Positions 21,972-31,593 of a stretch of DNA of 46,613 nt are shown piece by piece. The translations under genes were made by a program, and so were the position numbers. Below the pieces are notes generated by a model. It worked only from the letters and a program-made list of their open reading frames with translations. It made no database searches and was not told the DNA's origin. Source of the DNA: Advenella sp. S44. Lineage in GTDB: Bacteria; Pseudomonadota; Gammaproteobacteria; Burkholderiales; Burkholderiaceae_B. Each line of letters starts with the position of its first letter. Position 1 is the first letter of the stretch. Where the stretch lies: contig NZ_NEXS01000015.1 in assembly GCF_002810445.1 (NCBI RefSeq), positions 1 through 46,613 of the forward strand, written 5' to 3'.

Positions 21972-22922
21972 CTAGATGTGTAAACCCACCACATTGTTCA
22001 CGGCCAGCCCCAATCGGCTGATTGGCGTTTTATGATTCAAGCTGGCATGCGGTCGGTGCCAGTTGTAGTCATGCAGCCAATACGGCAGATACGCCGCGCG
22101 TTGCGCGGCGTCTTCATAGACATGCGCATAGGCCCACTCGTGCAGCGCCGTCTGGATCAGCCGTTCGGCCTTGCCGTTGGTGCGCGGCCGATACGGCCGG
22201 GTACGCCGGTGCCTGAGCCCCAGAAGCCGACAGGCTCTGGCGAACAGGCGCGATTGATAGCACGCCCCGTTATCGGTCAATACCGTGCGAAAAGACACGT
22301 CCAGACGCCGGTAGTATCGCAACGTGACGATCAGTGCACGTACGGCGCTGCAGCCCGTCTCATCCGGCCAGATCGTGGCATGCGCCACACGGCTGTGATC
22401 GTCGATCGCGATATGCACATAGTCCCAGCCGGCACCGCGCGACTTCGTTCGTCGATCTCCTGTCACTCGATGCCCCGGCTGAGCAAAGCGGTTCAATTTC
22501 TTGATATCCAGATGGAGCATATCGCCCGGCGCGTCATGTTCGTAGCGATTCGCGGGCGGCGTCGGCTCAAGCGCCGATAGTCGATTCAGGCCAGCCGCGC
22601 GCAATACGCGACTGATCGTGCTCACGGGCACGTGCGTCGACGCATGAATCTGGCGGTAGATCAAGCGTTGACGACGCAGCGCGATGATCTCGCGCCGTTT
22701 GGCAGCGCACAGTTGATGCGGACACTGCGTCGGTCGACAACTGCGATCGAACAGACCCGACTCGCCTTCGGTCCGATAGCGGGCCAGCCACTTGTAGGCC
22801 GTACGCGCGCTGATGCCCATCGCCTGGGCGGCTTCAACAGGGCGTAGACCATGTTCGCGGATACGGCGAATTAGCAGCACTCGACCTTGAAACGTCAGTC
22901 GCGCATTCTGATGCGTGTTCAT
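21972..22922 (-). CDS. IS481-family transposase
   Basis: A 316-residue protein starting MNTHQNARLTFQGRVLLIRR (AGGAG eight bases upstream). Two N-terminal HTH segments (GLRPVEAAQAMGISARTAYK) precede a DDE core: DMLHLDIKKL, VLTDNGACYQS and NGKAERLIQT. The stop codon lies in the target duplication just outside the element, as often seen in this family. Confidence 0.92.
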   Translation of the reverse strand: MNTHQNARLTFQGRVLLIRRIREHGLRPVEAAQAMGISARTAYKWLARYRTEGESGLFDRSCRPTQCPHQLCAAKRREIIALRRQRLIYRQIHASTHVPVSTISRVLRAAGLNRLSALEPTPPANRYEHDAPGDMLHLDIKKLNRFAQPGHRVTGDRRTKSRGAGWDYVHIAIDDHSRVAHATIWPDETGCSAVRALIVTLRYYRRLDVSFRTVLTDNGACYQSRLFARACRLLGLRHRRTRPYRPRTNGKAERLIQTALHEWAYAHVYEDAAQRAAYLPYWLHDYNWHRPHASLNHKTPISRLGLAVNNVVGLHI

Positions 22923-23008
22923 CCGGGTCACTCCTGGGGCTTCTGGATTTCGACACCCATCAGCTTCAGGGATAGTGGCTCGGATGAACAATCTACTGAG
23001 AGGTCACA
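21977..23008 (-). mobile_element. IS481-family insertion sequence with 6-bp target duplication
   Basis: 1032 bp, with ends TGTGTAAACCC and TGTGACCTCTC that match inward (shared ATTGTTCA), and CCTAGA repeated directly on both sides (21971-21976 and 23009-23014). It is an intact insertion within the Tn3-family transposon. Confidence 0.85.
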
Positions 23009-23096
23009 CCTAGAGTCTTAGCTTTCGTCGGCTGTCGGCCAGAAGCGGCTCCTAGATGCTGGCATGGAATGTCGACAAAGTAGATTTAGTCGAAAT

Positions 23097-24077
23097 TCAA
23101 ATGGCACATCGCCTGAAGTCGATCATCGGTTTTTTTCTGCCTGGAATCGCAAAACTTTTGATCGCGCGGCGCCAGTGCGATAGAGGAAAATTCCGAGTCT
23201 CTGGCAGTCTCGAGTCAAGCAAGAGTGGCCAAATGGCCTGAAACTGCTGCTGCCATATTTCTGATTCCATCGTTACCAACTCATCCCTGAGATGAAAGCG
23301 CGTAAACTGAGCGCGAGGCTGGCGTGACGGGACAACTGGGCAACCGCTCAGCAGGCCATATCCGACAAACGTACTACCGAGCTTCATCGCATCGATCACG
23401 GATATAGCGACTGTTCCGCCCAGTGCATCAAAAGTTATATCTGTCTCTGCGGCGATGTTTTTGATAGCCGAGCTATCATTGAGAGCCAGCGGAATGATTC
23501 CAAGCTCCCGTATCTGCTCCGCCCTGCTATGGGAGCGGTAGATGCCGACCACTTCCGCAGCGCCTTGCAGCCTAGCCCAAAGCCCCAGCAGATTCGCGCA
23601 GGTTGATCCAGCGCCTGTCAGCAGAACCCGCTTTCCCTGCACTGGCCAATTTTTTAGCATTCTGAGAGCGGCTAGTGGATTGATATAACTGCGTGCGGCG
23701 GTCAAATCATCGACGTCGTTAGGGACAGTGACAGCAAAGGCGGGATCGCAATCCACAAAACGTTGCCACGTTCCAGGCCCTCGCAGGGGCAGCACACGTC
23801 GCCCAACCAGCCCGGCGTATGCAGACGGTGCATTGATTACTACGCCTACGCCTTCATATCCGGCAATCGCTGGAAGCTGGATCCGATGGGCATAGGCTCC
23901 TGTAACCGGGATCAGGTCGGACGGATTGACCGGTACGACCGACATAGCAACTCGCAGAACATCGTCTGTCGTAGTTGTAACGTCGGCCTCTTCCAACATT
24001 AGGCTTTCGTGCGGCGGACCGAACGACCGGTAGCGAAGGACGAGGTTATTCACAACGATGCCGCTTCGGCTGACCAT
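23097..24077 (-). CDS. MDR-family zinc-less alcohol dehydrogenase/quinone reductase-like
   Basis: A 326-residue protein. The GroES-like N-terminal domain has VVPVNPSDLIPVTGAY and LPAIAGYEGVGVVI. The nucleotide-binding Rossmann segment is KRVLLTGAGSTCANLLGLWA, followed by ALGGTVAISVIDAM. Zinc ligands are absent, as in quinone reductases and 2-enoyl thioester reductases. The substrate is unknown. It is the only non-transposition gene of this transposon, so it is the likely selected cargo. There is no clear ribosome-binding site at the ATG. Confidence 0.75.
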   Translation of the reverse strand: MVSRSGIVVNNLVLRYRSFGPPHESLMLEEADVTTTTDDVLRVAMSVVPVNPSDLIPVTGAYAHRIQLPAIAGYEGVGVVINAPSAYAGLVGRRVLPLRGPGTWQRFVDCDPAFAVTVPNDVDDLTAARSYINPLAALRMLKNWPVQGKRVLLTGAGSTCANLLGLWARLQGAAEVVGIYRSHSRAEQIRELGIIPLALNDSSAIKNIAAETDITFDALGGTVAISVIDAMKLGSTFVGYGLLSGCPVVPSRQPRAQFTRFHLRDELVTMESEIWQQQFQAIWPLLLDSRLPETRNFPLSHWRRAIKSFAIPGRKKPMIDFRRCAI

Positions 24078-24153
24078 GGCGGGAAACAGCTGGGAATTGA
24101 GATCAACTGCATAGTTGCAAGAGAAATTAACGGCAGCAAAGGGGCGAAGACGT

Positions 24154-24735
24154 TCAGCCGATCGGTTTCAAGAGCGTTGTCGGTCGGTGACGAGCGATGA
24201 GTCGACCCACAGTCGATGGATGGACTCGAAATAGCCGGGCAGCCTCAGCACTGCTCTTTTGACCCGAGATAACCAAGCTGACGACCTCTTTCTGCTGTTG
24301 CTGCGTAAGTTTTGGACGTCGGCCTCCAACTCGTCCTGCCTTTCGAGCCTCATTCATGCCGTTGCGTGTGCGCTCGCGCAGCATGGCGCGCTCGAATTCG
24401 GCAAACGAGCCGACCATCTGCATCATCATGCGCCCGGCGGGCGTTGAAGTATCAATGGATTCCGTCAAACTCCGGAAATCAGCACGGACCTTTTCAACCC
24501 GCTCCAGCGTCAGTAGCAGATCCTTCAATGAGCGGGATAACCGGTCGAGCTTCCATACCACCACGACATCATCCGCACGCAGTTGATCCAGCAATCGGTG
24601 TAGTTCCGGTCGGTCCCACCGACCGCCGGATGCCTTCTCCTGAAAAATCTTTTGGCACCCCGCCTGTTCGAGCGCCGCGATCTGCGCTCGGGTGTCTTGT
24701 TCCTGGGTCGAAACGCGGGCATAGCCGATACGCAT
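24154..24735 (-). CDS. tnpR: Tn3-family serine resolvase
   Basis: A 193-residue protein with the serine recombinase N-terminus (MRIGYARVSTQEQDTRAQIA; Ser in RVST is the nucleophile), the DRLSRSLKDLL and GRMMMQMVGSFAEFERAML motifs, and a C-terminal Hin-type HTH (SSAEAARLFRVHPSTVGRL). It resolves cointegrates at the res site between it and the divergent tnpA. Confidence 0.93.
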   Translation of the reverse strand: MRIGYARVSTQEQDTRAQIAALEQAGCQKIFQEKASGGRWDRPELHRLLDQLRADDVVVVWKLDRLSRSLKDLLLTLERVEKVRADFRSLTESIDTSTPAGRMMMQMVGSFAEFERAMLRERTRNGMNEARKAGRVGGRRPKLTQQQQKEVVSLVISGQKSSAEAARLFRVHPSTVGRLIARHRPTTLLKPIG

Positions 24736-24872
24736 GATTGCATAAACCTATTGCCAATACGGTTTATTATGCAATACGTTTGTGCAACTCGCAAACCCTC
24801 ATTCCACCGTTACCGAGAAGGCCGTAGCACAAACATACGTTTGCGCAATCGCTTTTTGACCCGGAGCCTGCC
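24736..24872. promoter_or_regulatory. res site and divergent tnpR/tnpA promoters
   Basis: This 137-base interval between the divergent tnpR and tnpA genes is rich in short inverted words such as TTGCATAA/TTATGCAA (24738-24766) and CAAACGT/ACGTTTG repeats. That layout matches a three-subsite res region with overlapping promoters. Confidence 0.7.
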
Positions 24873-27766
24873 ATGCCTCGACGATCCGTACTGTCCGCAT
24901 CGGAGCGCGACAGCCTGCTCGCACCGCCGGAGGACGAGAGCGAGTTGATCCGCTACTACACGTTTTCGGAAACCGACCATGCGCTGATTCGGCAGCGCCG
25001 AGGGGTGGCCAACCGATTCGGCTTTGCCGTGCAACTCTGCTTATTGCGTTATCCAGGCACAGTGCTCTCACGCAACAAGGCCATCGCGATGAGACACGGC
25101 GTGAACATCTACAGGTCCTCCTGGCGTACCTTGGGCTCGCGCCGTTCGGCTTGTCCGAGTTCCGCGCATTGGTGAATGAGCTCACCGAGCTGGCTTTGCA
25201 GACCGACAAAGGTCTGGTCCTGGCGTCGCACGCTCTAAAAGCGCTGCGTCGACGCCAAATCGTCGTACCCGCATTGCCGGTCGTTGAACGCGCCTGCGCA
25301 CGCGCCATTACCCGCGCCAATCGTCGATTGTATCGACGGCTGATCCAGCCGCTGACGGCATGGCATCGCGAGCGGCTCGATGGTTTGCTAGACATGAAAC
25401 CGGAGAGCCAAACGACTTGGTTGGTCTGGCTTCGGCAATCGCCATTGAAACCGAACTCACGGCATATGCTCGAACACATTGAGCGGCTTCGATGTTTTCA
25501 GGCACTCGACTTGCCGGCGAACATCGGCCGCGATATTCACCAGAACCGATTGCTTAAAATCGCCCGAGAAGGCGCCCAGATGACACCGCGCGATCTGCGC
25601 AAGTTTGCGCCGGAGCGCCGGCACGCCACCCTGGCGGCATTGGCGATCGAGAGTATGGCCACAGTGACCGATGAGATTATCGATTTGCACGATCGCATTT
25701 TGATCAAGCTGTTCGCTCATGCCCGTAACAAGCATCAGCAACGCTTCCACAGTCAGGGCAAAGCCATTAACGATAAGGTCCGGTTGTATTCGGCGATCGG
25801 CCATGCGTTGCTACAGGCCAAGGACAACGGAGAGAATGCGTTCGAGGCGATCGAACAGGTCATTCCTTGGGATGCCTTCATTCAAAGCATCACGGAGGCC
25901 GATCACTTGGCGCGCCCCGGTTCGTTCGATCATCTCCATCTGGTCAGTGATCAGTTCCCCACGCTGCGGCGATACACGCCGCAATTTCTGACCGTGCTGA
26001 GCTTTCAGGCCGCTACTGCGGCACAGCCCGTGCTGGATGCGATCGAGACGCTACGCGCCATGAATGCTGCGAACGCGAGAGCCGTACCGGCCAACGCACC
26101 GACAGCTTTCATCAAGCCGCGCTGGCGCACGCTGGTATTCGATGAGCGCGGGATTGATCGTCGTTTCTATGAAATCTGTGCGTTATCCGAGCTAAAGAAT
26201 GCACTGCGCTCCGGCGATATCTGGGTTCGCGGCTCTCGGCAGTTTCGCAACTTCGATGATTACCTTATTTCCGGCGAGACATTCAAGGCACTCACGCGAT
26301 CAAACCAGTTGCCGATCGCAGTGAATTCGGATGGTGATCAATACCTGGAAGAACGGCTGGCGGAACTCGAACGCCAACTCTCGACGGTCAGCCGGTTAGC
26401 TCGGGACAATGAATTGCCGGATGCCACGCTGACCGAAACAGGATTGAAGCTGACGCCACAAGAGACTGCGGTGCCAGCGGACGCGCAGCGGCTGATCGAC
26501 CAAACCGCTCAGTTGCTGCCCCGGATCAAGATCACGGACTTGTTGATGGACGTGGATGACTGGACCGGGTTTACACGACACTTCGTCCATCTCAAAAGCG
26601 AGGAGCCGGCCAAGAATCGAGTCCTGTTGCTGTCCGCCATACTGGCTGACGGCATCAATCTCGGGCTCACAAAAATGGCGGAATCCTGTCCGGGAATAAC
26701 CTACGGGCGACTGTCCTGGCTCCAGGCCTGGCACATCCGAGACGAAACCTATACGGCGGCGCTGGCCGAACTGACCAATACCCAGCTTGGCCGCGCATTC
26801 GCCGGTTACTGGGGCGACGGCACCACGTCCTCATCCGATGGCCAGCGTTTTCGCGCCGGCGGCCGTGGGGAAAGCACGGGCCACGTCAACCCGAAATATG
26901 GTATCGAGCCTGGCCGTTTGTTCTATACCCACATCTCGGATCAATACGCGCCGTTCCATACGCAGGTGATCAACGTCGGCATCCGCGATTCGACCTATGT
27001 GCTCGACGGCTTGCTTTATCACGAGTCCGATTTACGCATCGAAGAGCACTATACCGACACGGCCGGTTTCACGGACCACGTATTTGCATTGATGCATCTG
27101 CTCGGCTTCCGATTTGCACCACGCATCCGCGATCTGAAGGACACGCGGCTCTATGTACCGTCGAAGCGTTCGGAATATCCCGAGCTTCAAGCGATGATCG
27201 GCGGCACGCTCAACGTCAAGCACATCTGCGCGCATTGGGACGAGATACTGCGCCTGGCGACTTCGATCCAGCAAGGCACCGTCACGACGTCGTTGATGGT
27301 GCGCAAACTCGGCAGCTATCCGCGTCAGAACGGCCTGGCGGTCGCGCTACGCGAGCTGGGCCGCATCGAGCGAACGCTGTTCATTCTGGATTGGCTGCAG
27401 AACGTGGAACTGCGACGCCGCGTCCATGCCGGACTGAACAAGGGCGAAGCACGTAACGCGCTGGCGCGAGCGGTCTTCTTCAATCGATTGGGCGAGATCC
27501 GGGATCGCAGTTTCGAGCAGCAACGTTACCGAGCCAGTGGATTGAATCTGGTGACAGCGGCGGTCGTGCTCTGGAATACCATGTATCTGGAGCGGATCAC
27601 GACTCACCTCCGTGACAAGGGCGAGTCCGTGGACGAAGAACTTCTACAGTATCTGTCGCCGCTAGGCTGGGACCATATCAATCTGACCGGCGATTATGTC
27701 TGGCAGCAGAATCGCGGGATCGCACCGGGACAGTTTCGCCCGCTACGGGCGACAGGCAAACCTTAG
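24873..27766 (+). pseudogene. tnpA: Tn3-family transposase disrupted by a frameshift deletion
   Basis: The first frame begins [20 protein letters not shown] and matches TnpA up to [10 protein letters not shown] (about 25070). The second frame picks up at [20 protein letters not shown] and continues for 871 codons to 27766, with full C-terminal homology ([27 protein letters not shown]). About 35 residues expected between them are missing and the frame changes, so a small out-of-frame deletion has occurred near 25070-25110. The stop lies inside the right inverted repeat. Transposition would need help from another TnpA. Confidence 0.85.
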
Positions 27767-27792
27767 CGTACGATTTTGTCCGAATTCCCTGT

Positions 27793-27921
27793 TCACCCCT
27801 CATAAGCAAGTTGATCATTGATAGGGCGTTCCCGCTGCGCATCTAGGTATTCCTGATGGTGGCGACGGTTCTGCTCTTCATATTCCGTGCCCATACGTGC
27901 ATTTTTTTGCCTATATTCCAT
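27793..27921 (-). pseudogene. small protein truncated by the Tn3 end
   Basis: An ATG at 27921 follows GGGAGG by four bases and opens MEYRQKNARMGTEYEEQNRR, a charged helical peptide, ending EG* where the frame enters the transposon repeat. The true C-terminus is probably lost. It lies just downstream of kfrA on the same strand. Confidence 0.5.
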
Positions 27922-27994
27922 GCAACCTCCCATTCATTAGTTTTTTCACTTACCGACGTGTTGATGATCGACGCCAGCGCCACGGCTCGATGCA

Positions 27995-28627
27995 TCATTT
28001 TTTGCTTGCCTCCGGCTTCAAGGCGATGGTCAGGCTGCTGAACTGCTCTTTTAGAGCCTCTATCTGCCCTTGCATATTTGCCGCTTTCTGACTGGCCTCT
28101 TTCGCCTCTTTATGAGCCGCGTTCGCCTCGGCTTCCTTGGCGGCAAGCATTTCCTTGCAGCGATTCAATTCTTCGACACTGCGGCGCTCAAGGTTCGCCA
28201 GTTGGCCAGCAAGGTCATTGCGTTCCTGTACAACCGGCTCTAACTGCTCAACACGCTCACGAAGCCTGTCATTTTCCAGCGTCAATGAGTCAGCCAACTC
28301 TACTGTCTCAGCAAGTCCTTGCGCAATGTCCTGTCTTTCGGCCTCGATGCGCTCACGCTCTGCCGTGAGTTGTTCTTGTGCTTTTGTAAGGGCAATAGCC
28401 CAAATGACATTACCAGCTTGGGTAAGCTGGTCGATCACTTCTGTCGGCGCTGGCTCAGGGCTTGGGGCAACTTCGGCTTTACGATTTTTCCATTCGCTCA
28501 TGGCGTCTGAAATCGTAGTGTAGCTGCCACTTCCTAGCTTTTTTCGTACAGCAGCAAGGGTAGGGCGGATGCCCTCAGCATCGAGCGCATCTGCCACCTT
28601 CCAAATATCTGATTTTGTAATCGCCAT
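27995..28627 (-). CDS. kfrA: KfrA-type DNA-binding coiled-coil protein
   Basis: A 210-residue protein. The N-terminal KfrA_N domain (ITKSDIWKVADALDAEGIRP, VRKKLGSGSYTTISDAMSEW) binds DNA. From about residue 75 to 200 there is a long heptad-rich coiled coil (LTAERERIEAERQDIAQGL and so on). KfrA proteins autorepress and support plasmid stability by forming filaments. The inverted repeat at 28654-28688 in its promoter is the likely operator. Confidence 0.92.
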   Translation of the reverse strand: MAITKSDIWKVADALDAEGIRPTLAAVRKKLGSGSYTTISDAMSEWKNRKAEVAPSPEPAPTEVIDQLTQAGNVIWAIALTKAQEQLTAERERIEAERQDIAQGLAETVELADSLTLENDRLRERVEQLEPVVQERNDLAGQLANLERRSVEELNRCKEMLAAKEAEANAAHKEAKEASQKAANMQGQIEALKEQFSSLTIALKPEASKK

Positions 28628-28653
28628 GCTAGAAGCCTCTTTGTATTACGGTA

Positions 28654-28688
28654 TGTATGTTGTATTATACATACTACAATACAACATA
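28654..28688. promoter_or_regulatory. KfrA operator candidate, 12-bp inverted repeat
   Basis: GTATGTTGTATT and its exact complement AATACAACATAC are separated by 11 bases. The repeat is 27 bases upstream of the kfrA ATG. Additional TATGT/ACATA half-sites lie within it. KfrA autoregulation through such repeats is established for the family. Confidence 0.75.
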
Positions 28689-28699
28689 CAATATCTTTT

Positions 28700-28807
28700 T
28701 TTGATCTGGCGACGTCTCGGACTATACTTTTTCAGTAGTAAGCTACTTTCGTGACTCCTGCGTCTCGGAAGCACAAAGCCCGGACGGTTGCCGCTGTTCG
28801 GGCTTTT
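28700..28807 (+). ncRNA. candidate small RNA upstream of the 28900 gene
   Basis: -35 TTGATC (28700-28705), a 16-base spacer and -10 TATACT (28722-28727) predict a start near 28734. An AGTAG-TAAG-CTACT hairpin is followed by a terminator with stem AAAGCCCG / CGGGCTTT (28774-28805) and TTTTCTTATTTT. The product would be about 75 nt and ends before the next gene. It could also be a transcription attenuator in that gene's leader. Confidence 0.45.
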
Positions 28808-28899
28808 CTTATTTTGTACTCCCCGCGGTTGAACTTTAATGCTACGCAGCTTAGATTGTGAAAAGTGAAGCAGACGATTTATAGCAAGGAGGGTGGGTT

Positions 28900-29427
28900 T
28901 TGAAAGGAATAACAGGCTTCAACAAAAGCAACACTTTGTTAAATAGAGTTCGAACAATTGTTTTTGGAGTATTAGCGCTTTCTCCACTTGCAGCGTCTGC
29001 CCAAACTGATGCTTCCATGAGTTTTGATATCGACATTAGTCTGTCAACTCAAGCCCTTACCACAATCAATGAAACCGGCGAAAACCTAACGATGCTTGTC
29101 ACCTACTATGGTGACCCGTCACCGGCTGGTAAAAAATACGTAAACGATATTGGAACGGTAGAACTCGTCTCAAAAACGATTGAGCTAAACGTACCGGGGG
29201 AACCTATTCATGTCAGTGGCCACGATATAACGCAAAGCCGACTCGCATGGATTAACGACTCAGTAAAGGTCAACGTCAATCTCTATTCGTCTCGCAAAGC
29301 CAGCGACGACAATATTCTCGACTGCGACTTTATTGATGATGAACTAAAGAATGTGGTTAGCGCTTCCCCGGTGCCGATGCACTGCTCTCTTATTAGTGAG
29401 AACCGACAATCTAACGCTAAACCGTAG
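28900..29427 (+). CDS. exported hypothetical protein
   Basis: A 175-residue protein. The TTG start has GGAGGG just upstream. A signal peptide is clear (basic start, then TIVFGVLALSPLAASAQT). The mature part is acidic with beta-like segments (MSFDIDISLSTQALTTINET, ENLTMLVTYYGDPSPAGK, DSVKVNVNLYSSRKASDDN) and two Cys (LDCDF, MHCSL) that could form a disulfide. No family recognised. It precedes the truncated binding-protein gene by 70 bases. Confidence 0.6.
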   Translation: MKGITGFNKSNTLLNRVRTIVFGVLALSPLAASAQTDASMSFDIDISLSTQALTTINETGENLTMLVTYYGDPSPAGKKYVNDIGTVELVSKTIELNVPGEPIHVSGHDITQSRLAWINDSVKVNVNLYSSRKASDDNILDCDFIDDELKNVVSASPVPMHCSLISENRQSNAKP

Positions 29428-29497
29428 TGGACGACTGATAGACTATCCCACTATGTAAACGACTTTGGTGAAAAATTAATAACGACACGGAAAGCAT

Positions 29498-29937
29498 ATG
29501 TTTTCTAGCCTGATACGTTTTCTTTTGTTGGTCAGTTGCCTTGCTTGTGTTGCAAACACATCCGCTCAAATTGAGTCACCAGAAAGCGCGGAAGCGGCAA
29601 CACTACAGCCTTCGACCGTTGGGGTGTACGTGCATCCGCCCTTTGTCATGAAAGGGGATGACGATCTTACCGGCATGGCGATTGACTTATGGGAAGAGAT
29701 GGCCGCCCATCTCAACCTTGATAGTTCATATGTCGAGTTCGACAATGTTGGAGAGTTAATTCGCGCAACCGAATCAGGAGATATTGACGTTGCCCTTACC
29801 AACATGACGGTCACTAAGGATCGGGCACAGCGCATTGATTTTACTCACCCGTGGTTTGATGCTGGACAACGTATCATGGTCTCTACCGAGCAAGGTGCAA
29901 GTGCAGGCAGTCTTTTCAAAGGGTTAAGCGAGTCTGG
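29498..29937 (+). pseudogene. substrate-binding/GluR0-like receptor, cut by a Tn7-type end
   Basis: The signal peptide (FLLLVSCLACVANTSA) is followed by the first lobe of a family 3 solute-binding domain: VGVYVHPPFVMKGDDDLTGM, AIDLWEEMAAHLNLD, and DVALTNMTVTKDRAQRIDF. The wording THPWFDAGQRIMVS is typical of prokaryotic glutamate-receptor-like channels, in which the pore would follow. Homology stops at LSESG, where the Tn7-type terminus starts (29938); the stop at 29959 is inside it. Channel identity is a guess. Confidence 0.7.
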
Positions 29938-30000
29938 TGTGGGCGGACAATATAATTGAGAAACGGACAAAATAGTTCAGAACTATGACACTAAAGATGA
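29938..30000. mobile_element. Tn7-type transposon terminus (solitary)
   Basis: Begins TGTGGGCGGACAATATAATT, sharing the first 14 bases with the right end at 33708. Three TnsB-like GACA-starting sites occur at 29946, 29966 and 29987, a tight spacing like the dense right-end array. It faces the other end, but its outside flank (TCTGG) does not match that at 33709 (TATTT), so the two are not a simple pair. Confidence 0.75.
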
Positions 30001-30020
30001 GAGTTTTATTTTTATAAAAT

Positions 30021-30698
30021 TTAAGCCGTATGCTTGTCATTTATGAACTCAGAAGGTCGTTGCCCAAAAAAAGCTTTAAATGCTGCACTGTAAGCACTAT
30101 GGCTGCTGTAGCCATAGTTCAGCGCAATTTCGGTGATAGGGAGCCCTTCGTTCAATGCTTCTACTGAGTACAGTAAACGAGCTTGTTGTCGCCATTTACC
30201 AAAAGAAATCCCCGTTAATTGTACAAACTGTCGTTCAAAGGTTTTGGTGGATATATGTAGCTCATTAGCCCATTGCCCCATCGGGCGCGAGTCGAAAGGG
30301 TGATGTATAAGGTATTCACAAATATTGTGATAGCGGGCGTCTTGGGGCCAAGGTAAAAGCAAATTTAACGAGTTATGGCGTTTCAACTCTTCTAATAACA
30401 AACCTACTAATAAATTAGCGTGTTTGTCTTTTTCGTAATCAATGGGTAGCAAAGTAGAGGCGAGAATGAGCTCTTTGAGTAAAGGGGTAACGTTGATGAC
30501 GTAACTTTTATTTGGTAGAGCTGTTGAGGTCGTGTTTGTTTTAATTAACAAACTTCGCACTTTGCAGTGACTGCGCATGACAACAGTATGTTCTTGTTTT
30601 GCGGGTAGCCAGACGGCGCGGTTTGTGGGGACAAGCCAACGTCCTTTCTGGGTCTCAATCAGCAAGGTACCAGAAATAGCATATAACAATTGTGCGCT
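30021..30698 (-). pseudogene. AraC-family regulator, N-terminus removed by IS3
   Basis: The C-terminal AraC HTH is complete (MGQWANELHISTKTFERQFV, LPITEIALNYGYSSHSAYSA, FFGQRPSEF). The N-terminal cupin sensor starts only at SAQLLYAISGTLLIETQKGR; family members have 30-40 residues before this. The frame continues into IS3 copy 2 at 30700, showing truncation. It lies inside the Tn7-type end, so it may have been transposon cargo. Confidence 0.8.
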
Positions 30699-30715
30699 AT
30701 GAATCGACCAGACTT

Positions 30716-31555
30716 TTATAGACAGTTCGTAGCCTCAGAAAAGTATTGCTGTTCGTAGTTTACCGGTGATAGGTTGGCCGCATGACTATGACGGCGGACA
30801 GGGTTGTAAAACATTTCGATATAGTCAAAGATATCCTGTCGTGCGTGCTCTCTGGTTTTGTATATATTACGTTTAATTCGTTCACGTTTGAGTAATTGGA
30901 AGAAGCTTTCTGCGACAGCATTATCATGGCAGTTTCCTCGGCGGCTCATACTCGGCTGCAGATTATGATTGGCCAGGAATGCGCCGTATTCGTAGCTGGT
31001 AAATTGACTACCCTGATCTGAGTGGACAATGACGGGTTGCTTGGGTTTACGACGCCATACTGCGGCGAGCAATGCCTGCAGAACTAAATCTTTATTCATT
31101 CGTGAATCCATCGACCAGCCCACTACCTGGCGCGAGAATAAGTCCACCACAACAGCCAGATAGAGCCAACCTTCATGGGTACGGATATAGGTAATATCGG
31201 TCACCCAGACTCGGTTCGGCGCTGCGACATCGAATTGCCTGTCCAGAATGTTAGCCACTACATTATGGGCAGCGCCACCATAAGACCCGGGTCGACGACG
31301 ACCATACCCAACCTGAGCACGCCATCCGCAGCTACGCATCAAGCGCGCTACGCGATGACGGCTGCAGGTCTCGCCCAATGCCAGTAAATCCAAATGCACC
31401 TTGCTGTAGCCATAAACCCGGCCACTCTCAAGCCAGGAGGGCTTCATCAGAGCCAGCAATCGCTGGTCTTCATGATGGCGTGTGCTATAGGCATTGCGTC
31501 TCCAGGCGTAATATCCACTAGGATGAACGCCTAGCACCTGACACAGTCTGCGCAC
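30716..31555 (-). CDS. IS3-family transposase OrfB, copy 2
   Basis: Same 279-residue product as the copy at 3-842 with a few substitutions (PVIVHSDQGS instead of PIMVHSDQGS; YGAFLAN for YAAFLAN). All three catalytic acidic residues are kept. Confidence 0.93.
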   Translation of the reverse strand: MRRLCQVLGVHPSGYYAWRRNAYSTRHHEDQRLLALMKPSWLESGRVYGYSKVHLDLLALGETCSRHRVARLMRSCGWRAQVGYGRRRPGSYGGAAHNVVANILDRQFDVAAPNRVWVTDITYIRTHEGWLYLAVVVDLFSRQVVGWSMDSRMNKDLVLQALLAAVWRRKPKQPVIVHSDQGSQFTSYEYGAFLANHNLQPSMSRRGNCHDNAVAESFFQLLKRERIKRNIYKTREHARQDIFDYIEMFYNPVRRHSHAANLSPVNYEQQYFSEATNCL

Positions 31556-31593
31556 CGGGTATTGAGTCGAATATTGTTCTACAAACGCGTACT

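Larger units (their letters stand above)
21903..27799. mobile_element. Tn3-family transposon with oxidoreductase cargo
   Basis: Bounded by 38-bp inverted repeats at 21903-21940 and 27762-27799 that share GAATTCG and the 16-base inner end AAAATCGTACGCTAAG. It contains an IS481 element, an MDR-type oxidoreductase, tnpR, a res region and tnpA. A 5-bp target duplication is not convincing: TCATA follows the right end, while the left has TCATA two bases away from the repeat. The flanking genes do not match each other, so the element or its surroundings have rearranged. Confidence 0.85.

Noticed and set aside
24799-25479. 226-codon minus-strand open frame antisense to tnpA
   Set aside because: It is a shadow of the conserved transposase frame; Arg/Ser/Ala-rich and without a start signal.
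21896-27804. TCATA as 5-bp target duplication of the Tn3-family transposon
   Set aside because: On the left it is two bases away from the homologous start of the inverted repeat, and the flanking genes do not join up.
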